Shown: positions 36,952 through 46,353 of the stretch, one piece after another
Position numbering within the stretch: the first letter of the stretch is position 1
Layout: every line of letters begins with the position of its first letter
Source: Xenorhabdus ehlersii
Lineage (GTDB): Bacteria > Pseudomonadota > Gammaproteobacteria > Enterobacterales > Enterobacteriaceae
Direction: 5' to 3'
Length of the DNA stretch: 64,000 bases
NCBI RefSeq assembly: GCF_003610465.1
Contig: NZ_RAQI01000001.1
Location: 1,178,001-1,242,000 of the forward strand
The notes under the pieces: generated by a model
The model's database searches: none
Told to the model about the DNA's origin: nothing
What the model saw: the letters and a program-made list of their open reading frames with translations, nothing else
Translations under genes and position numbers: made by a program

Positions 36952-38295
36952 ATGAATGTTTCATTATCTTTAGTTTCATTTCTTGATTCGGTTCAATCCC
37001 GTAATCAGCATCAACCAGAATACCTACAGGCAGTACGAGAAGTGTTGACCTCTCTCTGGCCTTTTCTGCAACAAAACCCGCAATATTGTGAGCAAGGGTT
37101 ATTGGAACGCCTAGTGGAGCCGGAAAGAGTTATCCAATTCCGCGTTTGCTGGGTGGATGATCACGGGAAAGTACAGGTTAACCGCGCATGGCGGGTTCAG
37201 TTCAGCTCTGCTATTGGGCCATTTAAAGGTGGGATGCGTTTTCACCCTTCTGTTAATCTTTCTATCCTGAAATTTTTAGGCTTCGAGCAGACATTGAAGA
37301 ATGCGTTGACAACTCTGCCGATGGGAGGCGGAAAAGGGGGTTCTGATTTCGATCCCAAAGGGAAAAGCCACGGTGAAATTATGCGATTCTGTCAGGCATT
37401 GATGACAGAACTGTACCGGCATCTGGGGCCAGATACCGATGTGCCTGCCGGAGATATTGGCGTAGGCAGCCGTGAAGTAGGTTTTATGGCGGGTATGATG
37501 AAAAAACTGTCGAACAATACGGCGTGCGTTTTTACGGGTAAAGGTCTTTCTTTTGGTGGTAGCCTGATCCGCCCTGAAGCCACCGGATATGGGCTGGTTT
37601 ATTTCACCCATGAAATGCTCAAACGGCATGGTATGGAACTTGAAGGTATGCGGGTATCTGTGTCTGGTGCGGGAAATGTCGCCCAGTATTCTATTGAGAA
37701 ATGTATGGAACTGGGGGCAAAAGTCGTCACAGTATCGGATTCAGGCGGTACGGTATTGGATGAAGATGGTTTTACACCGGAGAAACTGGCTCATCTTCAA
37801 GAGATCAAAAACCAGCGTTACGGCCGTGTAGAAGAGTATGCCAAAGAGCGTGGACTGACTTTCCTTCAAGGCCAGGATCCGTGGTCTATTCCTGTGGATA
37901 TTGCCCTGCCTTGTGCGACGCAGAATGAACTGGATTTGGAAGCAGCAAAAACATTGATTAAAAATGGTGTGAAAGCGGTTGCGGAGGGCGCCAATATGCC
38001 GGCGACAATTGCGGCTACTACGGCTTTCCTTGAAGCAGGCGTTTTGTTTGCACCGGGTAAGGCGGCTAATGCGGGTGGAGTGGCAACTTCGGGTCTGGAG
38101 ATGGCACAGAACGCAGCACGTTTGAATTGGAAAGCAGAGAAAGTGGATATTCGTTTACATCACATCATGCTCGATATCCATCAGGCTTGCGTAGAATATG
38201 GTGGAGAAGAGAAACAAACTAACTACGTACAAGGTGCAAATATCGCTGGCTTTGTCAAAGTGGCGAATGCGATGTTGTCACAAGGTGTTGTGTAG
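36952..38295 (+). CDS. gdhA: NADP-specific glutamate dehydrogenase
   Basis: Aminates 2-oxoglutarate to glutamate when ammonium is plentiful. The 447-residue product has GGMRFHPSVNLSILKFLGFEQTLKNALTTLPMGGGKGGSDFDPKGKS (catalytic Lys in PMGGGKGG), DVPAGDIGVGSREVGFMAG, GKGLSFGGSLIRPEATGYG and the Rossmann GAGNVAQY. The length matches E. coli GdhA. The start is at the ATG at 36952 with AAGGAAG upstream; 17 upstream codons are open but unlike the family. It lies between uspA and rsmJ, not its E. coli position. Confidence 0.97.
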   Translation: MNVSLSLVSFLDSVQSRNQHQPEYLQAVREVLTSLWPFLQQNPQYCEQGLLERLVEPERVIQFRVCWVDDHGKVQVNRAWRVQFSSAIGPFKGGMRFHPSVNLSILKFLGFEQTLKNALTTLPMGGGKGGSDFDPKGKSHGEIMRFCQALMTELYRHLGPDTDVPAGDIGVGSREVGFMAGMMKKLSNNTACVFTGKGLSFGGSLIRPEATGYGLVYFTHEMLKRHGMELEGMRVSVSGAGNVAQYSIEKCMELGAKVVTVSDSGGTVLDEDGFTPEKLAHLQEIKNQRYGRVEEYAKERGLTFLQGQDPWSIPVDIALPCATQNELDLEAAKTLIKNGVKAVAEGANMPATIAATTAFLEAGVLFAPGKAANAGGVATSGLEMAQNAARLNWKAEKVDIRLHHIMLDIHQACVEYGGEEKQTNYVQGANIAGFVKVANAMLSQGVV

Positions 38296-38350
38296 TTAGG
38301 TAGTTATGCAATTAATTTATTGTCTAACTACATGATTCGTTGTAATTAAT

Positions 38351-38379
38351 AACCCCATTCAGAACATGGGGTTTATTTT
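38351..38379. terminator. Terminator gdhA / rsmJ
   Basis: Stem AACCCCAT-TCAGAAC-ATGGGGTT followed by TATTTTTTT; ends two bases before the convergent rsmJ stop. Strong for gdhA. Confidence 0.88.
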
Positions 38380-38380
38380 T

Positions 38381-39124
38381 TTAACAAGGATAAATATCGA
38401 AACGGTGGTTTTTGGTGGTAATTGCAGCGGAAGCTTTAACACCTGCCAGTGGTTCTGCATAATCTGGTCGTTTCACTACAACACGACGTTTTGCCAATGT
38501 TCGGGCAGGTTCCAGCAAACTATCAGCATCCTCATCCGCCCCGACCAGCGATTGGAAAACCCGCATTTCTTTTTTGACCAGCGCGCTTTTTTGTTTATGT
38601 GGATACATAGGATCAAGATAAACCACATCTGGCGGCGGTGTAATATCCGTCAAAGCTGTAATGCTTGAGGCATGGATCAACGTCATGCGCTCTTTCAGCC
38701 AGCCGCCAATCTCTTCATCCTGATAGCCACGTTGTAGGCCGTCATCCAGCAATGCGGCTACCACTGGGTTGCGCTCTAACATCCTGACATGACAACCGAT
38801 AGAAGCCAGTACAAAAGCATCGCGTCCCAATCCAGCGGTAGCATCCACAACATTGGGTAAATAATCTTTCTTGATGCCGACTGCTTTCGCGACGGCTTCG
38901 CCACGACCACCACCAAAGCGACGACGGTGTGCCATTGTACCGCTGACAAAATCGACATAAATCCCGCCCAGCTTAGGTTCATCGCACTTGCGCAATTCCA
39001 GTCGTTCGGGAGTCAGTACTAATGCCATGACTGATTCTTCATCGTGGATCAGATTCCAACGTTCAGCCAATCGCGATAAGGCGCTGCGATCAGCGCCTTC
39101 TTCACAAATCAAACAAATCTTCAC
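38381..39124 (-). CDS. rsmJ: 16S rRNA (guanine1516-N2)-methyltransferase
   Basis: SAM-dependent enzyme modifying G1516 of 16S rRNA (YhiQ family). The 247-residue product has [30 protein letters not shown], the SAM-binding [35 protein letters not shown] and the catalytic [18 protein letters not shown]. It is 5 bases downstream of prlC and likely co-transcribed with it, the usual prlC-rsmJ pair. Confidence 0.95.
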   Translation of the reverse strand: MKICLICEEGADRSALSRLAERWNLIHDEESVMALVLTPERLELRKCDEPKLGGIYVDFVSGTMAHRRRFGGGRGEAVAKAVGIKKDYLPNVVDATAGLGRDAFVLASIGCHVRMLERNPVVAALLDDGLQRGYQDEEIGGWLKERMTLIHASSITALTDITPPPDVVYLDPMYPHKQKSALVKKEMRVFQSLVGADEDADSLLEPARTLAKRRVVVKRPDYAEPLAGVKASAAITTKNHRFDIYPC

Positions 39125-39129
39125 TGGTT

Positions 39130-41172
39130 TTATCCGCCGATGCCGTAGCTCTTCAGCATTGCATCCAGTTCTGGTTCACGACCACGGAAGCGGACAAACA
39201 GAGTCATTGGATCTTCTGAGCCGCCACGGGTCAAAATGTTGTTGAGGAATGACTGACCGGTTGTGCGATTGAAAATTCCCTCTTCTGAGAAGCGAGAATA
39301 GGCATCGGCTGCCAGCACATCCGCCCACAGATAACTGTAATAACCTGCTGCATAGCCACCATTAAAGATATGGCTAAAGGAGTGTGGGAAGCGCCCCCAA
39401 TCTGGTGATGGCACAACCGCAACCTGTTTTTTCACTGATTGCAACGTTTCCAGGATTTGCGCCCCCTTAGCTGGATCATATTCCACATGCAGACGGAAAT
39501 CGAACAGTCCAAACTCAAGCTGACGCAGAATTCTCATTGCGGCCTGATAGTTTTTGGCTGCCAGCATATTATCCAGCATCTCTTGTGGCAGCGGTTCCTG
39601 AGTTTGATAGTGACCGGAGATAAATGCCAATGCTTCCGGCTCCCAGCACCAGTTTTCCATAAACTGGCTTGGGCACTCTACCGCATCCCACGGTACGCCA
39701 CTGATGCCAGCAACATCCAAGGCTTCAATCTCGGTCAGCATGTGGTGCAGGCCATGCCCAAATTCATGGAACAGTGTTGTGACTTCATTGTGCGTAAACA
39801 GGGCGGGTTGATCACCGACTGGCTTGTTGAAGTTACAAGTCAGATAAGCGACAGGGTTTTGCAATTCACCAGATGCATGACGCATTCTGCCAACATAACT
39901 GTTCATCCATGCGCCACCGCGTTTATGTTCACGGGCGTAAAGATCTAAATAGAAACTGCCGCGCAATACCTGCTTATCATCATACAGATCAAAGAAACGA
40001 ACATCAGGATGCCATGTATCTACACCATGGCGCTCTTTGGCAGTGATGCCATAAATGCGGCGAACCACTTCAAACAGCCCTTCCAGCGCTCGTTGTTCAG
40101 GGAAGTAAGGACGTAGTTGTTCATCATCAATAGAGAAATCGTGCTGCTTTTGCTTCTCGCTGTAATATGTCAGATCCCACGCTTCCAGCTCATTAACACC
40201 GTAGTGAGATTTGGCGAAGTCAGTGAGTGCTTCCAACTCTTCTTTACCTTGTTGGTGGGCACGTTTGGCCAGGTCGTTCAGGAAATCGAGTACTTGCTGA
40301 GGTGTTTTAGCCATTTTGGTCGCCAGCGAACTTTCAGCATAGTTCTTGAATCCCAGTAATTGGGCCAGTTCATGACGTAATGCGAGTAGTTCCGCCATCA
40401 CTTCACTGTTATCCCATTTTCCGGCATCTGGCCCTTGATCGGAAGCACGGGTTGTATAGGCGTAATACATTTCTTTGCGCAGTTCACGATTATCGCCATA
40501 GGTCATGACCGGCAGATAACTTGGCATATTGAGTGTCAACAACCACCCATCCAGCCCCTTGGCTTCGGCGGCGGCCTTGGCTGCGGCTTTGGCACTTTCA
40601 GGCAGACCGGCCAGATCGCACTCGTCGGTAATCAGCTTGGTCCACCCCATAGTGGCATCCAGCAAATTATTGCCGAACTTTGCCCCTAGCTCAGATAAAC
40701 GGGCAGTAATTTCACCGTAACGCTTCTGTTTCTCTTCTGGCAAGCCAATGCCGGTCAATTCAAAATCACGCAAAGTATCTTCAACAACCTTGCACTGTGG
40801 CAGGGAAAGGGTCATGAAGGCTTGGCTATCTCTCAGGGATTTGTAGGCTTGATATAACCCCTTGTGTTGCCCCAACCAGGTATCGAACTCAGAGAGCAAG
40901 GGCAGGCTTTGCTCATAGGCTTCGCGAAGCTCTGGACTATTCTTGACCGCATTCAGGTGTTCGACTGGCGACCACATACGGGAAAGCCGATCTTTCTCTT
41001 CTGAAATGGGTTGGCACAGATTATCCCAAGTAAAAGCGGAGTTTTCGGATAAAATCTTCTCAATTAATTGGCGGTAATTGGCTAACGTCTCTTCCACAGC
41101 AGGCACGACATGTTTTGGTTCGATTGCAGAGAAATCAGGCAATGCAGAAGATGTCAGTAGCGGATTAGTCAT
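39130..41172 (-). CDS. prlC: Oligopeptidase A
   Basis: Cytoplasmic M3-family zinc metallopeptidase that degrades signal peptides and short peptides. The active site is [18 protein letters not shown] (HExxH) with the downstream Glu in the C-terminal catalytic domain. [31 protein letters not shown] and [40 protein letters not shown] are typical. The start is placed at the ATG at 41172 ([14 protein letters not shown]), giving 680 residues as in E. coli. The frame is open 33 codons upstream. Confidence 0.96.
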   Translation of the reverse strand: MTNPLLTSSALPDFSAIEPKHVVPAVEETLANYRQLIEKILSENSAFTWDNLCQPISEEKDRLSRMWSPVEHLNAVKNSPELREAYEQSLPLLSEFDTWLGQHKGLYQAYKSLRDSQAFMTLSLPQCKVVEDTLRDFELTGIGLPEEKQKRYGEITARLSELGAKFGNNLLDATMGWTKLITDECDLAGLPESAKAAAKAAAEAKGLDGWLLTLNMPSYLPVMTYGDNRELRKEMYYAYTTRASDQGPDAGKWDNSEVMAELLALRHELAQLLGFKNYAESSLATKMAKTPQQVLDFLNDLAKRAHQQGKEELEALTDFAKSHYGVNELEAWDLTYYSEKQKQHDFSIDDEQLRPYFPEQRALEGLFEVVRRIYGITAKERHGVDTWHPDVRFFDLYDDKQVLRGSFYLDLYAREHKRGGAWMNSYVGRMRHASGELQNPVAYLTCNFNKPVGDQPALFTHNEVTTLFHEFGHGLHHMLTEIEALDVAGISGVPWDAVECPSQFMENWCWEPEALAFISGHYQTQEPLPQEMLDNMLAAKNYQAAMRILRQLEFGLFDFRLHVEYDPAKGAQILETLQSVKKQVAVVPSPDWGRFPHSFSHIFNGGYAAGYYSYLWADVLAADAYSRFSEEGIFNRTTGQSFLNNILTRGGSEDPMTLFVRFRGREPELDAMLKSYGIGG

Positions 41173-41342
41173 AATGAGCGCCTTATATGTATATTTAGGT
41201 ATAGGCTGAAACCAGCCCCGCATCCCAATGGGTTGTTGACGATAGATGGGGATAAGATACCGTGAGTTCAATGCTAATGCTGCACTTTTATGCGAATAAT
41301 TAGGCTCTTTTTCTATCAGAGATCTGTGAAGTCACGGAGAAG

Positions 41343-41371
41343 TTTAGATATTCTTGGAGACGCGCTATAAT
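41343..41371 (+). promoter_or_regulatory. Promoter of the selC remnant
   Basis: -35 TTTAGA at 41343-41348 and a perfect -10 TATAAT at 41366-41371, spaced 17 bp, lie 26 bases before the tRNA-like sequence. The promoter looks intact although the gene does not. Confidence 0.6.
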
Positions 41372-41397
41372 CCCTGCTCTTCATCAGTTTCATTAAT

Positions 41398-41466
41398 GGA
41401 AGATCATCGTCCCCGGTGGGGCCGCCAGCGGCCCTCGGCAGGTTCGACTCCTGTGATCTTCCGCCA
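41398..41466 (+). pseudogene. selC: tRNA-Sec gene lacking its anticodon arm
   Basis: The 69-nt sequence starts GGAAGATC and ends GATCTTCCGCCA, the 8-bp acceptor stem and encoded CCA of bacterial selenocysteine tRNA. The T arm (CAGG-TTCGACT-CCTG) and the D arm (GTCCC-CGGT-GGGGC) are intact, the latter with a compensatory change from E. coli. The anticodon stem-loop with its TCA anticodon is absent: from memory E. coli selC is 95 nt, so about 26 nt are missing. The GGGGCC block must now serve both as 3' strand of the D stem and 5' strand of the variable arm, and cannot do both. The deletion probably arose between two TGRGGC repeats. As read, it cannot decode UGA. Confidence 0.85.
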
Positions 41467-41519
41467 ATTACCCTCCGCTTAACTCAATTTTTCCATTCAA
41501 ATAAGTAAGCATAATAAGT

Positions 41520-41684
41520 ATGCTGATGTTGATGCAAGGTTGCGTTGGGATTGTGTTAGCCGCTTTTATTACTCAAGTACCAATGTTTGCTTCTCAATGG
41601 GGAATGTTTCCAGGTCAGGCTGCATTTCTTATCACATTATTCGGGCTGATAGGTTGGCTCTCTCGTTTAGTACTCACACAGTAG
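41520..41684 (+). CDS. Possible small membrane protein
   Basis: A 54-codon frame beginning MLMLMQGCVGIVLAAFITQVPMFAS and ending LITLFGLIGWLSRLVLTQ. It has two hydrophobic stretches joined by a short Gly/Pro/Gln turn, as in a two-pass small membrane protein. There is no clear Shine-Dalgarno sequence and I recognise no family. It could be a real small protein or a remnant of a larger transporter gene. The rest of the gap 41467-41857 holds nothing else recognisable. Confidence 0.3.
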   Translation: MLMLMQGCVGIVLAAFITQVPMFASQWGMFPGQAAFLITLFGLIGWLSRLVLTQ

Positions 41685-41857
41685 TACACATTACTGGGTT
41701 TCTGTAGGATAAAAATGTCGGAGAATAAAAGTATGGCGCAACACTTTCATTGGCAGAAAGAAAATAGTTCGTCCAGATATTTATAATAAATATTAACGAT
41801 TATTATTGATTGGAAGTTGTATTACGCTCCGTTCCTTGGAACCCTAATTATTTATTA

Positions 41858-42184
41858 TCAAATCGGTTTCTCTATCCAATTATACAGTGTATCAAGTTGA
41901 TGAATGCGTTGGTGGTAACTTTGCAGCAAACAGGCTGTATCACCCTTGCACTTTTGGCGCTGTTTCAGCCATGCAGTTTGGTTATCATACATTTCACCAG
42001 ATACGCCCATGGCAAATAACCCTCGCAGAAAGTGATATTTCACATTTAATTCCACATCCAAATCATTTAGCTTTAGGTCTGAACAAATTGCTTTTTCATC
42101 CGGTGCCTTGGCTTTGGCACAGTCAAAACTGGCAGCAAAACTGAGTGGGGAGAAGATAAGTAACATAAGCCAGAGATATTTCAT
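41858..42184 (-). CDS. Small exported protein, LprI/DUF1311-like
   Basis: A 108-residue exported protein. The signal peptide MKYLWLMLLIFSPLSFAAS is followed by FDCAKAKAPDEKAICSDLKLNDLDVELNVKYH, which fits the LprI-type domain (paired Cys, 'FDC.KA....E..IC....L..LD..L'). A second Cys pair is in RQKCKGDTACLLQSYHQRIHQL. Some members inhibit lysozyme; function here is unproven. It lies directly after another exported protein with no gap, so they form a two-gene unit. Confidence 0.75.
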   Translation of the reverse strand: MKYLWLMLLIFSPLSFAASFDCAKAKAPDEKAICSDLKLNDLDVELNVKYHFLRGLFAMGVSGEMYDNQTAWLKQRQKCKGDTACLLQSYHQRIHQLDTLYNWIEKPI

Positions 42185-42616
42185 TTAATTCTCCTTTATG
42201 GGAAAGAACTTGAATGATCGGGCTTTACCAGTTGCATCTAATTTGCAGGAAAATCGAATGTCGTGCCAGCCATCATCCGTCCTATACATACCGATACCGA
42301 CCAACTCAGAAGGGTGTTTGAGTCTTATACTATCTTCTGAAACCACACCGAGGAAAACTTTATCAGCATCTTTGTGATATTTCTTAATGATGGGTAAGGC
42401 AAAAGGACGACAAATAAACTCTGCCACTTTTTTGGTATCTGACCAACTTTCTACCATTGGTAGTGCAGATTTATCTGTAACTTGCTCATTAATCTGCTGT
42501 TGCAGGTATTTTTTCTGGTCTGGAGATAATTGTTGAGATGGTACTTTTGCTTGTGCAAAGGCAGATAATAGTAGGCTGATGATCCCCAAATAAGTTAAGT
42601 ATCTTGAGTAAAACAT
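42185..42616 (-). CDS. Exported protein of unknown function
   Basis: A 143-residue protein with a signal peptide (MFYSRYLTYLGIISLLLSAFAQA, cleavage after AQA). The mature part contains VESWSDTKKVAEFICRPFALPIIKKYHKDADKVFLGV and ends DDGWHDIRFSCKLDATGKARSFKFFPIKEN, with two Cys that could form one disulfide. I do not recognise the family. The ATG at 42616 is chosen because AAGGAG precedes it; the frame is open upstream to 42676. It abuts the LprI-like gene. Confidence 0.7.
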   Translation of the reverse strand: MFYSRYLTYLGIISLLLSAFAQAKVPSQQLSPDQKKYLQQQINEQVTDKSALPMVESWSDTKKVAEFICRPFALPIIKKYHKDADKVFLGVVSEDSIRLKHPSELVGIGMYRTDDGWHDIRFSCKLDATGKARSFKFFPIKEN

Positions 42617-42708
42617 AATGGCATACTCCTTGTTTGAGATTAAAAAAGTATGGCATGGATTTTGTGGGTGCGCCATTAATATACATGCATTTCATGAGTC
42701 TTTAAAAG

Positions 42709-42752
42709 AAAATACCCTACCTCGTTTTATTTTTAGTGAGGTAGGGTATTTT
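42709..42752 (-). terminator. Terminator of treBC
   Basis: Perfect 15-bp inverted repeat AAAATACCCTACCTC / GAGGTAGGGTATTTT with a 14-base loop. Read on the minus strand it is followed by a T-rich tail, 54 bases past the treC stop. Confidence 0.85.
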
Positions 42753-42805
42753 AAGTATTTTATAAATAATTCATTATGCCAAATGACGATATATCAATAA
42801 TATTA

Positions 42806-44467
42806 TCATTTGGATATTAAGTATATTGATTCATAAGGTTTAATTTTAATCTCATGATCTACCGTTGCAGGTGATGGGTAATTGCTCATCAATACCTGCC
42901 ATTCTTTGCTTAAAAGAGCAGGTTCTGGAGACCAAAGTTGAGTTTCATCGCTTAGGTTTGCAATAACCAGCAAGGTTTGATCCTGCCAACGACGCAGATA
43001 GCACCACAGTGAAGGGTGTTCTGGCAGCAGATCCAGGTAATCACCGTATGTCAGAATGGGCTGTTGCTTTCTCAATTTAATCAAATTGTGGTAGCAATAG
43101 AAGACGGAATCTTCGTCCTGTAAGACGGTTTCGGCGTTGATCTCTGAGTAATTACTGCAAGGCGCAATCCACGGTGTTCCGGTGGTAAAACCAGCGCTTG
43201 CTGAATTATCCCACTGCATGGGGGTTCGGCTGTTATCACGGGATTTCTGCGCCAAAATCGCCAGTATATCCTCTGGTTGCACACCTTTCTCAATACGCTC
43301 TTGATACATATTCAAGCTTTCGATATCCCGATAATCTTCAATGCGCGTAAAGTGAGGATTTGTCATGCCCAGCTCTTCGCCCTGATAAATATAAGGCGTG
43401 CCTTGCATACCGTGCAACACCATCGCCAGCATTTTAGCGGATGTTTTATGGTGTTGGTGTTCATCCCCGAACCGAGAAACAATGCGCGGCTGATCATGGT
43501 TACACCAAAAAAGCGCATTCCAGGCTTTTTGGTGCATACCCTGCTGCCATGTTGCGAAAATCTTTTTCAGTTCAACGTAATCTGGTTTTGCCCGAGTCCA
43601 TTTTTCTCCATTTGGGTAGTCAACTTTTAGATGGTGAAAATTAAACGTCATGGACAGCGTTGTTCCGTCCAGGGCAGCATAGCGTTGGCAGTTCTCAAGG
43701 CTGGTGGATGACATTTCACCAACGGTCATTAATCCTTTAGGCTGGAAAACATCACGGCTCATTTCTTGCAGAAACTCATGTATCCGCGGGCCATCGGTGT
43801 AGAATCGGCGGCCATCGCCGTGATCATCATTAGGATAATCTTGCTGTTTTGAGACAAGGTTAATGACATCCAGACGCAAGCCATCAACGCCACGATCAGC
43901 CCAGAATTCACAGATTTTTTTCAGCTCAGCGCGAACCGGTTCATGCTCCCAATTTAAATCGGCTTGTTCAACCGCAAACAGGTGGAGGTAATATTGTTGA
44001 CTCTCTGCATGCCATTGCCACGCATTACCACCGAATTTGGATTTCCAGTTATTGGGCAGGGAATCTTCAGAACCATCCCGCCAGATATAAAACTGGCGAT
44101 AAGGGCTATTAATGTCCTGTGCCGCCTGGAACCACGGGTGTTGGGTTGAAGTGTGATTGAAAACCATATCCAAAATAATGCGCATGCCACGTCGATGGGC
44201 ATTTTGCACCAAATTATCAAAGTCCTCCATGGAGCCATAATCAGGATTGATAGCACAGTAATCAGCGACATCATAGCCATTATCAACCTGCGGAGAGGGA
44301 TAAATCGGCGTGATCCAAATGGCCTCAACGCCGAGTCGCTGTAAATAATCCAGCCGTTGGGTGATCCCGTTGATATCTCCCGTACCGCTACCGGTACTAT
44401 CCTGAAAACTTTTTGGATAAATTTGGTAGATAACGCTATCCATCCACCATGGTTTTTGTTCCGTCAT
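42806..44467 (-). CDS. treC: Trehalose-6-phosphate hydrolase
   Basis: GH13 enzyme splitting imported trehalose-6-phosphate into glucose and glucose-6-phosphate. The 553-residue product shows WWMDSVIYQIYPKSFQDSTGSGTGDINGI, DMVFNHTSTQHPWF, GVDGLRLDVINLVSK (nucleophile Asp), TVGEMSS (acid/base Glu) and FWCNHDQPRIVSRFGDE (third carboxylate). An 18-bp gap separates it from treB. Trehalose is the main insect haemolymph sugar, which fits an insect pathogen. Confidence 0.96.
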   Translation of the reverse strand: MTEQKPWWMDSVIYQIYPKSFQDSTGSGTGDINGITQRLDYLQRLGVEAIWITPIYPSPQVDNGYDVADYCAINPDYGSMEDFDNLVQNAHRRGMRIILDMVFNHTSTQHPWFQAAQDINSPYRQFYIWRDGSEDSLPNNWKSKFGGNAWQWHAESQQYYLHLFAVEQADLNWEHEPVRAELKKICEFWADRGVDGLRLDVINLVSKQQDYPNDDHGDGRRFYTDGPRIHEFLQEMSRDVFQPKGLMTVGEMSSTSLENCQRYAALDGTTLSMTFNFHHLKVDYPNGEKWTRAKPDYVELKKIFATWQQGMHQKAWNALFWCNHDQPRIVSRFGDEHQHHKTSAKMLAMVLHGMQGTPYIYQGEELGMTNPHFTRIEDYRDIESLNMYQERIEKGVQPEDILAILAQKSRDNSRTPMQWDNSASAGFTTGTPWIAPCSNYSEINAETVLQDEDSVFYCYHNLIKLRKQQPILTYGDYLDLLPEHPSLWCYLRRWQDQTLLVIANLSDETQLWSPEPALLSKEWQVLMSNYPSPATVDHEIKIKPYESIYLISK

Positions 44468-44485
44468 AAATAGATACCTACAAAA

Positions 44486-45919
44486 TTAATTGGCCTGTTC
44501 ATTGGGTAAGAGCGCCTTGCGTTCATTTCTGCGATAAGCCAGAACAGTCAGGAAGAATGGCACAACAATAGCGATGAGCATGGCAATCAGATAAATCATC
44601 CAGAACTGTGGCTTGATAGAAAGAATTCCTGGTATTCCGCCAACGCCGATACCATTAGCAATCACATGGTTGAGTCCACAAACCAGTCCAGCCAGAGCTG
44701 CGCCAATCATCGCACAGAACATGGGGTAACGGTATTTGAGGTTGATACCATACATGGCGGGTTCGGTTACGCCCAGATAGGCTGAAATTGCCGCAGGAAC
44801 AGAGATTTCGCGTTCTTTTTGTTTCTTGCTTGCCCAGACAATGCCGAGAACGGCAGAACCTTGTGCGATATTAGATAGCGCAATAATAGGCCAGATCGGT
44901 GTTCCTCCGGTGCTTTGGATCATTTGCAGGTCGATGGCCAGTGTTGTTTGGTGTACACCCGTGATAACCAGTGGAGCATAGAAGAAACCAAACAAGGCGG
45001 CTCCGATAGGGGCAAAGCTACCCGTCATTAGACTTTTAACAACCCAGGCAACACCATCCCCGATAGCACGTCCGGCAGGGCCTATCAGGGCGTGGGCAAG
45101 GAGGACAGCCAGTACCAGAGAAGCCACAGGGACAATCACAAGATAGAGATAGTCTGGTACCCATTTTTTCAGCCGGGTTTCAATCCACCCCAACGTGAGG
45201 CCAGCTAATAGGGAAGGAATAACCTGTGCCTGATAACCGACTTTAGAAATGGTAAACCAGCCGAAATTCCAGACTTCGGGCGTTTGTTGCCCAAGCAGGT
45301 AGGCATTCATCAATTGTGGGGAAACCAGGGTAATACCGAGAATAATCCCCAGAATGGGTGTTCCGCCCATCTTTTTGACGGCAGACCAACAGATACCTAC
45401 AGGGAGGTAGAAGAATACAGCTTCACCGATTAGCCAGAGAAAATCATAAATACTCTGCCAGACAGGATAGAGTTGCGCGAGCGATTTGCCTTCACTAAAC
45501 GGGATATCGCCGATCAGGTTACGAAAACCGAGGATTAAACCGCCGCTGATCAGGGCTGGCAGTAGGGGGAAGAAGATCTCAGCAAAATGTGAAATTGCAT
45601 TTTCATACCATTTCATATTTTGGCGAGCAGCTTGTTTAACTTCTTCTTTATTAACGGATTGTTTCCCTGTGGTTTCAAGCAGAGCTTTATAATAGACATC
45701 CACATTTGTCCCAATCACGACCTGAAATTGTCCGGCATTAGTGAAGCATCCCTTGACCATTGGTAACTCTTCAATGGCTTTGGCGTCGGCATTTTCTGGT
45801 GTATTAAGAACGAATCTGAGGCGGGTGATACAATGACTGACGGAAGCGATATTTTCTTTACCACCAATCAAGGTAATAAGATTATCAATATCCTTTTGAT
45901 TTATTTGTTTTTTCTTCAT
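44486..45919 (-). CDS. treB: PTS trehalose-specific EIIBC
   Basis: Phosphotransferase-system permease importing trehalose as trehalose-6-phosphate. The EIIB domain (residues 1-90) has the phosphorylated Cys in VSHCITRLRFVL. The EIIC domain follows with about ten membrane segments and GVHQTTLAIDLQMIQSTGGTPIWPIIALSNIAQGSAVLG, then YLGVTEPAMYGINLKYRYP. The 477-residue length is typical, with no EIIA domain, so Crr is needed. AAGGAG precedes the ATG. Confidence 0.95.
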   Translation of the reverse strand: MKKKQINQKDIDNLITLIGGKENIASVSHCITRLRFVLNTPENADAKAIEELPMVKGCFTNAGQFQVVIGTNVDVYYKALLETTGKQSVNKEEVKQAARQNMKWYENAISHFAEIFFPLLPALISGGLILGFRNLIGDIPFSEGKSLAQLYPVWQSIYDFLWLIGEAVFFYLPVGICWSAVKKMGGTPILGIILGITLVSPQLMNAYLLGQQTPEVWNFGWFTISKVGYQAQVIPSLLAGLTLGWIETRLKKWVPDYLYLVIVPVASLVLAVLLAHALIGPAGRAIGDGVAWVVKSLMTGSFAPIGAALFGFFYAPLVITGVHQTTLAIDLQMIQSTGGTPIWPIIALSNIAQGSAVLGIVWASKKQKEREISVPAAISAYLGVTEPAMYGINLKYRYPMFCAMIGAALAGLVCGLNHVIANGIGVGGIPGILSIKPQFWMIYLIAMLIAIVVPFFLTVLAYRRNERKALLPNEQAN

Positions 45920-46353
45920 GCCTTTCTCCTTGGTGTGGCAGGAGTTATAAATAATGGAGTTTTGCGATTAACAGAATGATTTCTCTCATGATGAGATAAT
46001 GAATAGACTGAAGTAATAGCAGGTTAATCCTAGACAGATTTTTATATTTTGAATATGAAAAGTTGCTTTGTTTGAGTTTTAGATCACATTTTAGGCCATT
46101 GATTTGAAATTAAAGGGTTTTTTATATTCGTAGTACTTATTATTATCGGGTTTTTAGTTTTTTCAGTAATTAATAGATGTGACTTATAGGTTCATACCAT
46201 CGATGGCTTGGTAAAATAAAGAAAGATCCGTACCCTAGCGAGTCACAACTTGGATCTGCGCCCGGTGGCGGCGCAGAATGTTATTCAATTCGATGATATC
46301 CGTGTGAATGGTGTGGTTGGAAAAACAGATCCACGGGAATTTTAACCTGTTAT
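45920..46353. promoter_or_regulatory. treB upstream region, no treR
   Basis: A 434-bp AT-rich gap. It must contain the treB promoter; ATCACAT at 46083-46089 is one perfect half of a CRP site, but its partner is poor. The regulator gene treR, next to treB in E. coli, is absent. On the plus strand, about 46211-46327 encodes an isolated stop-to-stop peptide ending FDDIRVNGVVGKTDPREF, which may be the tail of a degraded gene. Confidence 0.4.

Noticed and set aside
41398..41466. Ordinary tRNA gene or attachment-site fragment
   Set aside because: Both acceptor halves are present, so it is not a 3' att remnant. The long 8-bp acceptor and the variable arm identify tRNA-Sec, and no anticodon loop exists.
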